From Flavobacteriales bacterium UBA7325 (GTDB lineage Bacteria; Bacteroidota; Bacteroidia; Flavobacteriales_D; Crocinitomicaceae), in NCBI GenBank assembly GCA_002471375.1, contig DKPV01000042.1:1-48626 (forward strand): a DNA stretch of 48,626 nucleotides, in the 5' to 3' direction. The position numbers were made by a program, and so were the translations under genes. Of this stretch, positions 9,349-16,593 are shown piece after piece. The notes under the pieces are model-generated. The model did no database searches. It was not told where the DNA came from and was given only the letters and a program-made list of their open reading frames with translations. The stretch's first letter is position 1. Each line of letters begins with the position of its first letter.

Positions 9349-9489
9349 TTAATGATACTGTTCTATTCCAGCGCATTATTACGCTGAAGGATAAAGATAC
9401 GCTAAAGTTCGTGAATTTTAGGTGGAATTTATCAGGACTTATCAACGATAATCGAGACAAATTGTGGATAAGCTAAAATGCTTGAAGAT
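9349..9489. other. Intergenic region upstream of parA
   Basis: It holds the DnaA boxes described separately, an imperfect -7 box (TATCTTTA, 9391-9398) for parA, a small hairpin with CAGCG arms (9369-9386) and part of the palindrome GAAGATCT/AGATCTTC (9484-9501) that extends into the end of DUF3276. No ParB-binding palindrome (TGTTNCACGTGNAACA type) was seen. Confidence 0.6.
9439..9471. promoter_or_regulatory. Perfect DnaA box and a weaker partner upstream of parA
   Basis: The 141-base gap between DUF3276 and parA contains TGTGGATAA at 9463-9471, the exact complement of the consensus DnaA box TTATCCACA. TTATCAACG at 9439-9447 differs at two of nine positions. A third TTATC word starts at 9429 but diverges after that. 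One perfect box may bind DnaA and could regulate parAB; two sites are too few to call an origin. Confidence 0.4.
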
Positions 9490-9834
9490 CTAAAGATCTT
9501 CGAAAGAGACTTCTGTGAATTCCTCCGCAGTATTGTCAATAGTACTGGTATTCTTTTCGTTTGAATTACCTTGACGAAATTCTCCTGTAGAAACTAGTTC
9601 ATCAATTTTTGTGAGTGCGTCAGCGAGTCCATCTTGAAACTTTTCAAAATCTTCTTTATACAGGAACAACTTATGCTTCTGGTACGATTCACGACCGTCA
9701 ACGGTAGTCTTTTTACTCTCAGTAAGTGTTAGGTATAAATCATTTCCCTTTGTTGATTTAACATCAAAGAAGTAAGTCCTCTTTCCAGCTCTAACTACCT
9801 TCGAATAAACTTCGCTATTCTTATCATACTCCAT
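9490..9834 (-). CDS. DUF3276 (PUR-alpha-like) nucleic acid-binding protein
   Basis: This is a ~114-residue member of the DUF3276 family, whose structures show a PUR repeat fold that can bind single-stranded nucleic acid. Recognisable features are EVYSKVVRAGKRTYFFDVKSTKGNDLYLTLTESKK and HKLFLYKEDFEKFQDGLADAL, followed by an acidic disordered tail ending in TEVSFEDL. I start it at MEYDKNSE (9834); the frame runs on to a TTG at 9861 but homologous proteins begin near here. The last codons and stop lie in an inverted repeat (GAAGATCT/AGATCTTC, 9484-9501). Its role in the cell is unknown. Confidence 0.88.
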   Translation of the reverse strand: MEYDKNSEVYSKVVRAGKRTYFFDVKSTKGNDLYLTLTESKKTTVDGRESYQKHKLFLYKEDFEKFQDGLADALTKIDELVSTGEFRQGNSNEKNTSTIDNTAEEFTEVSFEDL

Positions 9835-9962
9835 GGCTCGATCTTTTTTGATTATCAACAAATATGGAACTTTTTTTTCGTATCTGAAAGTATTGGGACA
9901 AAGTACTGATCTAATTGGGATTGATTCTAGATAAAGATCTGGTCAAATGAGGATTAAATCAT

Positions 9963-11702
9963 CTATTCTCCTAATTCATCAAGCTGCTTTCTGTAAATCT
10001 CAGCGTATCGTCCTTTTAGTTTGATCAGCTCATCGTGACTTCCTTCTTCAATCTTAGTTCCAGCATCAATTACAATTACACGTTGCGCATGTCGAATTGA
10101 AGAGATCCGATGACTCACGATGACAGAAGATTCCATTTGGCTGTCTCTCAAATGCCCTAGAATTATTTCTTCCGTTTCGGTGTCAACAGCTGATAAACAA
10201 TCATCGAGGAGTAGGAGTGATGGTTTTCTTATTAACGCACGAGCGATGCTCACTCTTTGTTTCTGACCGCCACTAAGATTTACGCCTCTTTCCCCTAAAA
10301 GAGTATCGAATTTATTTTCAAATTCAAGTATGTTATTATAGACATGAGCCTTCTTAGCAACATCTATTAACTCGTCATCAGTGGGTTCTTGAGCAGAGCC
10401 AAATGCAATATTATTTCGAATAGTGTCTGAGAACAAGAATACGTCTTGCGGTACAATACCTGTCGATAACCTAAAGTCTTCAAGATTGATTTCCTTCAGC
10501 GGCACTCCGTCGATAAGAATTAAGCCAGAATCAGGCTCGATTTGTCTCATCAGAAGAGCTAGGATTGTAGATTTACCGCTGCCTGTGCGACCAACAATAC
10601 CGAGAGTTTCTCCTCTTCTAATTTTGAAACTCAAGTCCTTTATCGCTTCAATCCCTGAAGTTTTGTAGGTAAATGTGACATTCTTGAACTCAATCTCACC
10701 ATTAAATTTGAAAGGTTCATTCGTGTTATTTTGTATCTCGTTGTGCTCGTTTAAAAATTCATTGATTCTGGTTTGACTAGCAGAAGCGCGTTGAACAAGA
10801 GATGTCACCCAACCAATCGATGCGAATGGCCATGTCAATAGGTTGACATAAATAATGTACATCAGAATATTACCAAGCGTAATATCTCCATTTCCGTAGA
10901 ATAGTCCACCAAGATAAATGCAAAGAAGGGTACTTAGACCAATGAGCATGAAAATGGTCGGCATAAAAAGTGCGTTAACAAGCACCAACCTCATATTCTT
11001 ATTTTTATAACGCTCTGCCGAGCTATCAAATTTTCCCGAAACTTCATTGTCTCTCCCGTAAGCTTTCACGACACGGATTCCTGAGAAGTACTCTTGAGCT
11101 AGGGTTGACATATAAGACTGCTCTTCCTGTACCTTCGTGCTCAACTTATTCATTTTGGATGAAACCCTGTAAATCAAAAATGACATTATTGGCAAGGGTA
11201 TTAGGACGAATATTGTCAGGTAACCATTGATTTGGATCATGTTCTTCACAACTAGAACTGTCAATACGACCAAGTTTATCGAATACATTAAACTTGGTCC
11301 CAAGTACATTCGGACTTTAGTAACATCCTCGGAAATTCTATTCATGAGATCTCCCGTTGAATTCTTCTTGTAAAATGTGTATCCTAATTCTTGGTACTGA
11401 TGATAAATTTCATTCTTCAAATCAAACTCAATGAACCTGGACATAACGATTATTGTCTGGCGTTGTAAAAAGAGGAAAAGTCCGGCTGCTAGCGATAATC
11501 CAACGTATATTAATCCGACATTAATTGCGTAAGAAACAACGTTTTCAGAGGAAACGCCATCTACTAATTCGTCGATAACATCACCAGTGAAATCGGGCAT
11601 CTTCACCTTGAAAAAGTTCTGTCCAATAATGAACAGGACCCCAAGAAGGAATCGCCACTTGTATTTAAAGAAATATTTGTTGAGATAGCTCAGCGACTTC
11701 AT
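9963..11702 (-). CDS. ABC transporter with fused permease and ATPase (multidrug/lipid exporter type)
   Basis: This is a half-transporter of about 579 residues that would act as a homodimer in the inner membrane. The N-terminal half has six membrane segments. The C-terminal ATPase carries Walker A GRTGSGKST, the Q-loop TGIVPQDVFLFSDT, the signature LSGGQKQRVSIARAL, Walker B LLLLDDCLSAVD and the H-loop IVSHRI. It resembles MsbA/MdlB-type exporters and the substrate is not predictable. The start at MKSLSYLNKYFFKYKW fits homologues; an in-frame ATG eight codons upstream at 11726 is possible. It is divergent from the Glu/Leu dehydrogenase gene with an inverted repeat between them. Confidence 0.93.
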   Translation of the reverse strand: MKSLSYLNKYFFKYKWRFLLGVLFIIGQNFFKVKMPDFTGDVIDELVDGVSSENVVSYAINVGLIYVGLSLAAGLFLFLQRQTIIVMSRFIEFDLKNEIYHQYQELGYTFYKKNSTGDLMNRISEDVTKVRMYLGPSLMYSINLVVLTVLVVKNMIQINGYLTIFVLIPLPIMSFLIYRVSSKMNKLSTKVQEEQSYMSTLAQEYFSGIRVVKAYGRDNEVSGKFDSSAERYKNKNMRLVLVNALFMPTIFMLIGLSTLLCIYLGGLFYGNGDITLGNILMYIIYVNLLTWPFASIGWVTSLVQRASASQTRINEFLNEHNEIQNNTNEPFKFNGEIEFKNVTFTYKTSGIEAIKDLSFKIRRGETLGIVGRTGSGKSTILALLMRQIEPDSGLILIDGVPLKEINLEDFRLSTGIVPQDVFLFSDTIRNNIAFGSAQEPTDDELIDVAKKAHVYNNILEFENKFDTLLGERGVNLSGGQKQRVSIARALIRKPSLLLLDDCLSAVDTETEEIILGHLRDSQMESSVIVSHRISSIRHAQRVIVIDAGTKIEEGSHDELIKLKGRYAEIYRKQLDELGE

Positions 11703-11729
11703 CCGATAATTTCCTATTTTTGCCATGCA

Positions 11730-11749
11730 TTTTACATAACGATGTAAAA
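11730..11749. promoter_or_regulatory. Perfect inverted repeat between divergent genes, candidate operator
   Basis: The half-sites TTTTACAT and ATGTAAAA are perfectly complementary over eight bases and separated by AACG. They lie in the gap between the divergent ABC exporter and Glu/Leu dehydrogenase genes. As RNA the stem would be weak and AT-rich, so a dimeric repressor site is more plausible than a terminator. A -7-like AATATTTG (11770-11777) for the dehydrogenase lies 20 bases downstream. The regulator is unknown. Confidence 0.4.
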
Positions 11750-11784
11750 GTAATTAATAGACTTGAGATAATATTTGCTTTCCT

Positions 11785-12882
11785 ATGTTTGAAGTGAAAA
11801 ATATTGAGGATACGGACCTCGTCAAAAATCCAGTGATTGCTCAAATGAGCAAGCACAACCATGAGCAGCTTTTGTTTTGTAATGATAGCGAAACTGGTTT
11901 GAAGGCGATCATTGCAGTGCATAGTACTGTATTAGGTCCGGCTTTAGGAGGAACAAGAATGTGGGCGTACAACAACGAGATGGAAGCATTGAATGATGTT
12001 TTACGCCTATCTCGTGGGATGACTTACAAAAATTCAATTTCTGGATTAAACTTAGGAGGGGGGAAAGCCGTAATTATCGGTGATTCTAGAAGTATGAAGT
12101 CTGAAGCTCTATTCAGAAGATTCGGAAAATTCGTAAATAGTTTAGCAGGTAAATACATTACAGCGGAAGATGTTGGGATTTCACCAACAGACATGACATG
12201 GGTTAATATGGAAACGGATCACGTTGTTGGTCTTCCTGGTAAAAGTGGAGATCCATCTCCAGTTACAGCTCACGGAACATATATGGGAATGAAAGCTTGT
12301 GCAAAAGCGCAATTCGGTTCTGACTCATTGTCTGGTAAGAAAGTTGCCGTTCAAGGTGTTGGCCACGTTGGTGGGTACTTAGTTGACTTCCTTACAAAAG
12401 AAGGCGCGGAGGTATTCATCTCTGATATTCATGATCCAACTCTGAAAAGCATTTCGGAGAAATTTGGAGCAAAGGTTGTTGGGCTAGATGAAATCTACGA
12501 TTTAGACATGGATATATATGCTCCATGTGCGCTTGGTGCTACTATTAATGATGACACTATCTCTCGTTTGAAGTGTTCAATTATTGCAGGAGCAGCAAAT
12601 AACCAATTGAAATTGGAAGATGTTCACGGAAAGGCTGTCATGGATAAAGGCATGATTTACGCACCTGATTTCACATTGAACGCTGGCGGGGTAATTAACT
12701 GTTATGCTGAAGTGAAAGGACTTAGTCCTGAATGGGCGATGTCTAAAGCTGATGAGATTTATACAACGATTTTAAATATTGTAAATCGATCTCATTCTGA
12801 GGGTACTCCAACTTATCAGATTGCTAATAAAATGGCTGAAGAGCGTATCGAATCTATCGGAAAAGTTAAACTACCTCTCTAA
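11785..12882 (+). CDS. Glu/Leu/Phe/Val dehydrogenase family amino acid dehydrogenase
   Basis: The enzyme catalyses NAD(P)-dependent oxidative deamination of an amino acid; at 365 residues it is closer in size to leucine/phenylalanine dehydrogenases than to glutamate dehydrogenase. Key blocks are ALGGTRMW, the catalytic region SGLNLGGGKAVIIGD (with the active-site Lys), AEDVGISPTDM, the Rossmann turn AVQGVGHVGGYLV, and IYAPCALGATIND. AGAANNQL and APDFTLNAGGVIN close the NAD domain. The ATG at 11785 sits 7 bases after an imperfect -7 box, so the transcript may be nearly leaderless. It leads the run into nusB (three bases apart). The substrate (branched-chain amino acid or other) is inferred only from length. 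Confidence 0.93.
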   Translation: MFEVKNIEDTDLVKNPVIAQMSKHNHEQLLFCNDSETGLKAIIAVHSTVLGPALGGTRMWAYNNEMEALNDVLRLSRGMTYKNSISGLNLGGGKAVIIGDSRSMKSEALFRRFGKFVNSLAGKYITAEDVGISPTDMTWVNMETDHVVGLPGKSGDPSPVTAHGTYMGMKACAKAQFGSDSLSGKKVAVQGVGHVGGYLVDFLTKEGAEVFISDIHDPTLKSISEKFGAKVVGLDEIYDLDMDIYAPCALGATINDDTISRLKCSIIAGAANNQLKLEDVHGKAVMDKGMIYAPDFTLNAGGVINCYAEVKGLSPEWAMSKADEIYTTILNIVNRSHSEGTPTYQIANKMAEERIESIGKVKLPL

Positions 12883-12885
12883 GCA

Positions 12886-13833
12886 ATGTTAAATAGACGC
12901 CATTTACGTATTAAGGTGCTTCAAGCTTTATACGCATATTTTCAAGCAAACGAAGATGATTACACTAAAGCTGAAAAAGAGCTTTTTCATTCCGTGGATC
13001 GAATTTATGAGTTGTATATTTATATGCTACTCTCGTTTACTGAATTGAAATCAATCGCTGAATACCGAATCGAGGAGAATAAAAAGAAAATTCGTCCACA
13101 AGAGGAGGATTTGAATCCAAATGTAAAGTTCATCAATAATGAGGTGATCAAATCGTTGGAGGAATGCGTTGAATTGCGCAGTCAGTCTGAAACGTTGAAG
13201 GTTAACTGGATTGGAGATGAGAAGCAGGAGATGTTTCGTAAAATTTTGTTGAATATTCGTGAGAGCGAAACGTTCTTCGAGTTTATGAATAATGAAGAGA
13301 GTGGATACGAAGAGGATCGATCATTCTTAATTGCTCTTTTCAAATCGGAAATCGCCAATTCTTCTATTCTATACACTTTCTTCGAGGATGAAAGCATCCA
13401 TTGGATGGATGACATCGATTTGGCATGTTCAATGGTCATAAAAACATTGAAATCCTTACAAAAAGATGAAATGAATCAAATTTTGCCTTTGTACAAGGAC
13501 GAGTCTGATGAAAAAGAATTTATTAAGCTACTTTTCCGTAAAACAATTATGCTGGAGGAGGAAAGCGAGAAGTTAGTTGATGAGTTAACTGCGAATTGGG
13601 AGTTAGATAGAATTGCTAAAATGGACATTATTTTGATGGAAATGGCGATTGCAGAATTCCAGGTTTGTATTAATATTCCAACGAAAGTTACATTGAACGA
13701 GTACATCGAGATATCTAAGTTTTATAGTACGCCAAAAAGTAATGGGTTCATTAACGGGATTCTAGATAAGGCAATCGCTCGATTAACGAAGGAGGAAAAA
13801 ATTAACAAAGTCGGAAGAGGCTTAAAAAACTAG
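12886..13833 (+). CDS. nusB: Transcription antitermination factor NusB (long Bacteroidota form)
   Basis: NusB binds boxA RNA with S10 (NusE) in antitermination of rRNA transcripts. The start LNRRHLRIKVLQALYAYFQ matches the NusB N-terminal helix. The C-terminal NusB core includes ANWELDRIAKMDIILMEMAIAEF and PTKVTLNEYIEISKFYSTPKSNGFINGILD. At 315 residues it is more than twice the E. coli length because of a helical middle part (~40-200), usual for this phylum. It starts three bases after the dehydrogenase stop and ends four bases before the DUF1573 gene, so the four genes to yajC are probably one transcript. Confidence 0.95.
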   Translation: MLNRRHLRIKVLQALYAYFQANEDDYTKAEKELFHSVDRIYELYIYMLLSFTELKSIAEYRIEENKKKIRPQEEDLNPNVKFINNEVIKSLEECVELRSQSETLKVNWIGDEKQEMFRKILLNIRESETFFEFMNNEESGYEEDRSFLIALFKSEIANSSILYTFFEDESIHWMDDIDLACSMVIKTLKSLQKDEMNQILPLYKDESDEKEFIKLLFRKTIMLEEESEKLVDELTANWELDRIAKMDIILMEMAIAEFQVCINIPTKVTLNEYIEISKFYSTPKSNGFINGILDKAIARLTKEEKINKVGRGLKN

Positions 13834-13837
13834 AGAA

Positions 13838-14224
13838 ATGAAGTGTTTAAGTATAGTGCTGCTATGTTTCCTATTGTTCTCATGTGATGAAACAGAGAGT
13901 AAAGTAGGGCAGAAGACAACTGTTGAAGTTGATGCGAAATATGATGCGGGAGAAGTAATTCAAGGTGAGATTATAAATGCAAAGTTTACGATCACGAATA
14001 CAGGTGATTATCCATTGATAATAGCATCGGCTAATCCATCATGTTCATGCACGGTGCCATCATTTACGGATGAACCAATTGCACCAGGTGAAACAGGTGA
14101 GATTTTAGCACAGGTCACTACTGAGAAAGCAGCGGGAGTAATTAATAAAACAGTAACATTAGTGGCAAATACAGAAACACCACTAGCACCATTGGTAATA
14201 ACAGCCGTGGTTAAACGAAAATAA
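13838..14224 (+). CDS. DUF1573 lipoprotein
   Basis: This small protein of 128 residues starts with a lipoprotein signal (KCLSIVLLCFLLFSC, lipobox FSC). It contains an Ig-like DUF1573 domain with the family pattern AKFTITNTGDYPLIIASANPSCSCTVPSF and the later APGETGEILAQVTTEKAAG. The paired Cys of CSC and the Pro-Gly turns are typical. It is predicted to be anchored in the envelope. Its function is unknown. It sits between nusB and yajC, a neighbourhood common in flavobacteria. Confidence 0.9.
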   Translation: MKCLSIVLLCFLLFSCDETESKVGQKTTVEVDAKYDAGEVIQGEIINAKFTITNTGDYPLIIASANPSCSCTVPSFTDEPIAPGETGEILAQVTTEKAAGVINKTVTLVANTETPLAPLVITAVVKRK

Positions 14225-14249
14225 GAACACAATTAAATTAGAATAAGTT

Positions 14250-14531
14250 ATGCAAGGAGGAACAGGTCAATTGGTTATGTTGGTGATGATAGTCATCGTA
14301 TTTTACTTTTTCATGATCAGACCACAAATGAAGAAACAAAAGGAGTTGAAAAAATTCCGTGAATCAATGGCTGTTGGAGATAAGGTAGTTACTATTGGAG
14401 GTATCCATGGTAAAGTACTTGAAGTTGCGGAGTCAACGATCACAATTGCTACTGAAAGTGGTAAATTAAGATTAGATAAGTCTGCTGTGACTAATGGAGC
14501 AGGAGGACAGCCTCAGTTAGGCGCTAGATAA
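14250..14531 (+). CDS. yajC: Preprotein translocase subunit YajC
   Basis: YajC is a small inner-membrane partner of SecDF in the Sec export pathway. This one is 93 residues long, with a single N-terminal transmembrane helix (LVMLVMIVIVFYFFMIRP) immediately followed by the hallmark QMKKQKELKKFRESMAVGDKVVTIGGIHGKV. The last gene of the plus-strand run, it is followed by a rho-independent terminator at 14551-14583. Confidence 0.96.
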   Translation: MQGGTGQLVMLVMIVIVFYFFMIRPQMKKQKELKKFRESMAVGDKVVTIGGIHGKVLEVAESTITIATESGKLRLDKSAVTNGAGGQPQLGAR

Positions 14532-14550
14532 TCGATCCAAAATTCGTTAT

Positions 14551-14583
14551 AAACGGTCTATCCTTTGCGGGGAGACCGTTTTT
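14551..14583 (+). terminator. Rho-independent terminator after yajC
   Basis: Arms AAACGGTCT (14551-14559) and AGACCGTTT (14573-14581) pair perfectly, and the T run continues to 14583. The hairpin overlaps the 3' end of the opposing DUF4294 gene, whose TAG stop lies in the left arm. On the minus strand the T run is interrupted, so termination there would be weaker. Confidence 0.75.
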
Positions 14584-15232
14584 GTTTGCGTTTTCTTTTT
14601 CGATATTTCCTCAAAACTTTCCGCGATTTCTTCCTTGAAGACCTGTAATCCTTCATGTTTTTCCGGTAGGTCTCACGATCCATTTGATTCATCTTGAAAT
14701 CAAAGTCTACAACACCAGATGCGATATCGGCGATTACGATTTCAGTTACATAATCGAGTCCATCGGGATCATAGTTGGCTGCAAGATTGTGCCCCCATAG
14801 CTTTGCAACTCCATTTTGGAACGAATGCTGAACTCCACCTCGATATTTTTTCAGAATATCCGACACAGTCATATCTGTCTCTCTGTGAATCAGTCTTATA
14901 AGTAATTTGCCCTCACTCTGATAGAGGTCCTTTATATCGAAATGAAAGTCGTTCTTTAAAGCCTTGCTTGCTTTTTTTGTATACTTTTTTTGTTTTCGTT
15001 TTTTACTTATGCCTGAAAGATCATTCTCGTAATCATCAAGCATCATTTTTGCATGCATGGCAAGCGGGTATACTCTCCTTAAACGACTAAGTTGACGTTG
15101 GTACTGAAAGTCGAAATCTTTGATGATTCGAACTTCCGCGATTTCCTGGTAGCTCGTATCACTTCCCTGAGCCAGTAATGTTCCCGCGGAGGGGAGGATT
15201 GATAAAAATACTAGAAGGAATATTCGATGCAT
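14558..15232 (-). CDS. DUF4294 domain-containing protein, secreted, basic C-terminus
   Basis: The product of about 224 residues has a signal peptide (HRIFLLVFLSILPSAGTLLAQ), so I start at the ATG at 15232 rather than the longer frame to 15265. The DUF4294 block is recognisable: DFQYQRQLSRLRRVYPLAMHAKMMLDDYE, LIRLIHRETDMTVSDILKKYRGG and VAKLWGHNLAANYDPDGLDYVTEIV. The last ~35 residues are Lys/Arg-rich (RKKSRKVLRKYRKRKRKQKR), suggesting contact with a polyanion such as LPS or nucleic acid. The family has no established role. It stands alone, convergent with yajC. Confidence 0.85.
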   Translation of the reverse strand: MHRIFLLVFLSILPSAGTLLAQGSDTSYQEIAEVRIIKDFDFQYQRQLSRLRRVYPLAMHAKMMLDDYENDLSGISKKRKQKKYTKKASKALKNDFHFDIKDLYQSEGKLLIRLIHRETDMTVSDILKKYRGGVQHSFQNGVAKLWGHNLAANYDPDGLDYVTEIVIADIASGVVDFDFKMNQMDRETYRKNMKDYRSSRKKSRKVLRKYRKRKRKQKRSPRKG

Positions 15233-15318
15233 GGTATTTAATATTTTAACAGTCAGCATAATCACAAAATTCTTTGTATTATTGTTTAAGCAAAAATGTT
15301 GCCAACTTGACCTCCAAT

Positions 15319-15789
15319 ATGTATAAACTTCTTTTCTTAGTAACGTTATTTTTCGTATTAAGTTGTAAGTCAGATGATAATACTGTCCAAGATTATACCG
15401 TCCAAGATCATAGTAAAAACGATATTGATTCCACTGATGCTGTAGTTGGCGATAGCTCCGATACTATCGAAATCATTTCTGATTATGATTTAGACGTAGT
15501 GGACCCAAAGAATCGAGCTGAATTCATAGAAAATCTGGCGAAAATCGAAGATGAACATGGGGCGCAGTGGGATTTTTGTAGATGTGCGGTTAAGAATGAT
15601 TCAATAAACAGAGCTTTTCAGCAACCAAACTTACCGGATAATGAATTCGATCGTTTATTTGACAGATCCAATGTCATCGAGCAACGTTGCCAGGCATTTC
15701 TAGTTCAAAACCCAAGTACGACTCCCGACGAACGTGCAGCGCATACAAAGAAGATCAGGGATTGCTTAAAAGCGGCTGGGGTAAAATAA
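15319..15789 (+). CDS. Conserved-looking lipoprotein of unknown function
   Basis: The ~156-residue product has a lipoprotein signal (YKLLFLVTLFFVLSC), which sets the ATG at 15319 as start. The frame extends upstream but that part would destroy the signal. After an Asp/Ser/Thr-rich linker comes a small domain with Cys residues in WDFCRCAVKNDSINRA, VIEQRCQAF and IRDCLKAAG, giving four Cys that could form two disulfides in the periplasm. I recognise the pattern as a lineage-type lipoprotein but cannot name a family. The linker includes a 15-base in-frame repeat. It is followed directly by decayed genes. Confidence 0.7.
   Translation: MYKLLFLVTLFFVLSCKSDDNTVQDYTVQDHSKNDIDSTDAVVGDSSDTIEIISDYDLDVVDPKNRAEFIENLAKIEDEHGAQWDFCRCAVKNDSINRAFQQPNLPDNEFDRLFDRSNVIEQRCQAFLVQNPSTTPDERAAHTKKIRDCLKAAGVK
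15382..15411 (+). repeat. Two-copy 15-base tandem repeat in lipoprotein linker
   Basis: ACTGTCCAAGATTAT is followed at once by ACCGTCCAAGATCAT, with two T-to-C differences. In frame it encodes TVQDY then TVQDH in the disordered linker after the lipobox. It is a recent in-frame duplication, probably by replication slippage. Confidence 0.7.
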
Positions 15790-15792
15790 TAG

Positions 15793-16292
15793 CATTTTAC
15801 GGTAGAAGAAGTAATGAACTCCCTTGAAAAAATGGGGACGCAACAAACACGCATGATATTTGGGAAACATTGAGCGCCGAGAATAGTTTTGGTGTGAAGG
15901 TAGCTGATATGAAAACGATTGTTAAGAAGGTAAAAATAGATCAAAAATTAGCTCGTGGACTTTTTAAAACAATCAATGGTGATGCTCAATACCTAGCTGG
16001 GTTAATTGCTGATCCTAATGCTTTTACTGCCGAAGAATTTGAGGAATGGGTCAAAGACTATACTTGTTACATGATATCTGAATACGCCATTGCTTAGAAT
16101 TTAGCTGAGAGTCGAATTTGCATGGACGTAGCTAAAAAATGGATAGACGGAAGTGATGAAAATCTTCAACAAATTGCTTGAGCAGCAATGGCTTCATATC
16201 TTCTGATTACTCCAAATGAAGATCTTGACTATTATAAATTGCTCGTATCTCGAATTGGAAGTGAAATTAATTCGCAAGCAAATAACAAATAA
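15793..16292 (+). pseudogene. Decayed DNA alkylation repair protein (HEAT-like) gene
   Basis: Joined across frames, the translation reads FTVEEVMNSLEKMGTQQTRMIFGKH, then SAENSFGVKVADMKTIVKKV and QYLAGLIADPNAFTAEEFEEWVKD, then AKKWIDGSDEN and ASYLLITPNEDLDYYKLL. This is the layout of the DNA alkylation repair (AlkD-like) family. It is broken by a frameshift near 15871, where about four bases are missing compared with the usual GKHGVSAE, and by in-frame TAG (16095) and TGA (16179). From family memory, both stops fall where Trp is expected. It ends at TAA 16290-16292, earlier than intact homologues, so the 3' part is also lost. No start codon remains after the preceding TAG. Confidence 0.85.
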
Positions 16293-16302
16293 ATACATCA
16301 AA

Positions 16303-16515
16303 ATGAAAAAGCAAGTTTTATTCGTAGGATTAGCACTAGTAACCTGAACAGCAGTTTCTTGTAAAAAGAATCAATGCAGAGAATGTCATTATGATGACGC
16401 TACTGGAGCTGAAGTTGAACTAGGCGAGAAGTGTGGTGATGAATTAGAAACGCTAGAGGCTTATGGCTACAATCTAGATGGTACGAACTATGTAGTTCAC
16501 TGCCACGAGCACTAA
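16303..16515 (+). pseudogene. Small Cys/His-rich lipoprotein gene with an in-frame TGA in its signal peptide
   Basis: The frame reads MKKQVLFVGLALVT, then TGA at 16345-16347, then TAVSCKKNQCRECHYDD, an acidic middle part and a VVHCHEH end before TAA. Apart from the TGA it is a normal lipoprotein of 70 residues with lipobox AVSC and a Cys/His-rich mature part (CRECHYDD, CGDE, CHEH) that might bind metal. No in-frame ATG follows the TGA, so reinitiation is unlikely. It begins 10 bases after the alkylation repair remnant and ends before a strong terminator. Sequencing error or very recent inactivation are both possible. Confidence 0.7.
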
Positions 16516-16535
16516 TCAGCTATAGTATGTTTGTG

Positions 16536-16568
16536 AAAGGAGTGGGTTCATAGCCACTCCTTTTTTTT
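16536..16568 (+). terminator. Rho-independent terminator (plus strand, possibly bidirectional)
   Basis: Arms AAAGGAGTGG (16536-16545) and CCACTCCTTT (16554-16563) pair perfectly, with loop GTTCATAG and a run of eight T from 16561. It ends the transcript carrying the lipoprotein and decayed genes. It also lies downstream of the opposing GAPDH gene. Confidence 0.8.
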
Positions 16569-16593
16569 ATTCAAGTGATTTGTTGACTATTGC

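Noticed and set aside
9349..9489. Replication origin or parS site near parAB
   Set aside because: Only one perfect DnaA box and no ParB palindrome of the TGTTNCACGTGNAACA kind were found here or elsewhere in the window by eye.
11715..11722. TATTTTTG on the plus strand as a promoter for the amino acid dehydrogenase
   Set aside because: It lies in the coding start of the exporter, has no TTG at the right distance (the nearest is 32 bases up), and the imperfect box at 11770 is better placed.
16095..16347. Possible UGA/UAG recoding (stop read as an amino acid), because three stops interrupt otherwise good frames
   Set aside because: TGA ends several intact genes here (lepB, parB, dapF, mltG), so it is a real stop. 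The same patch also has a frameshift and a lost start, which points to decay or sequence error.
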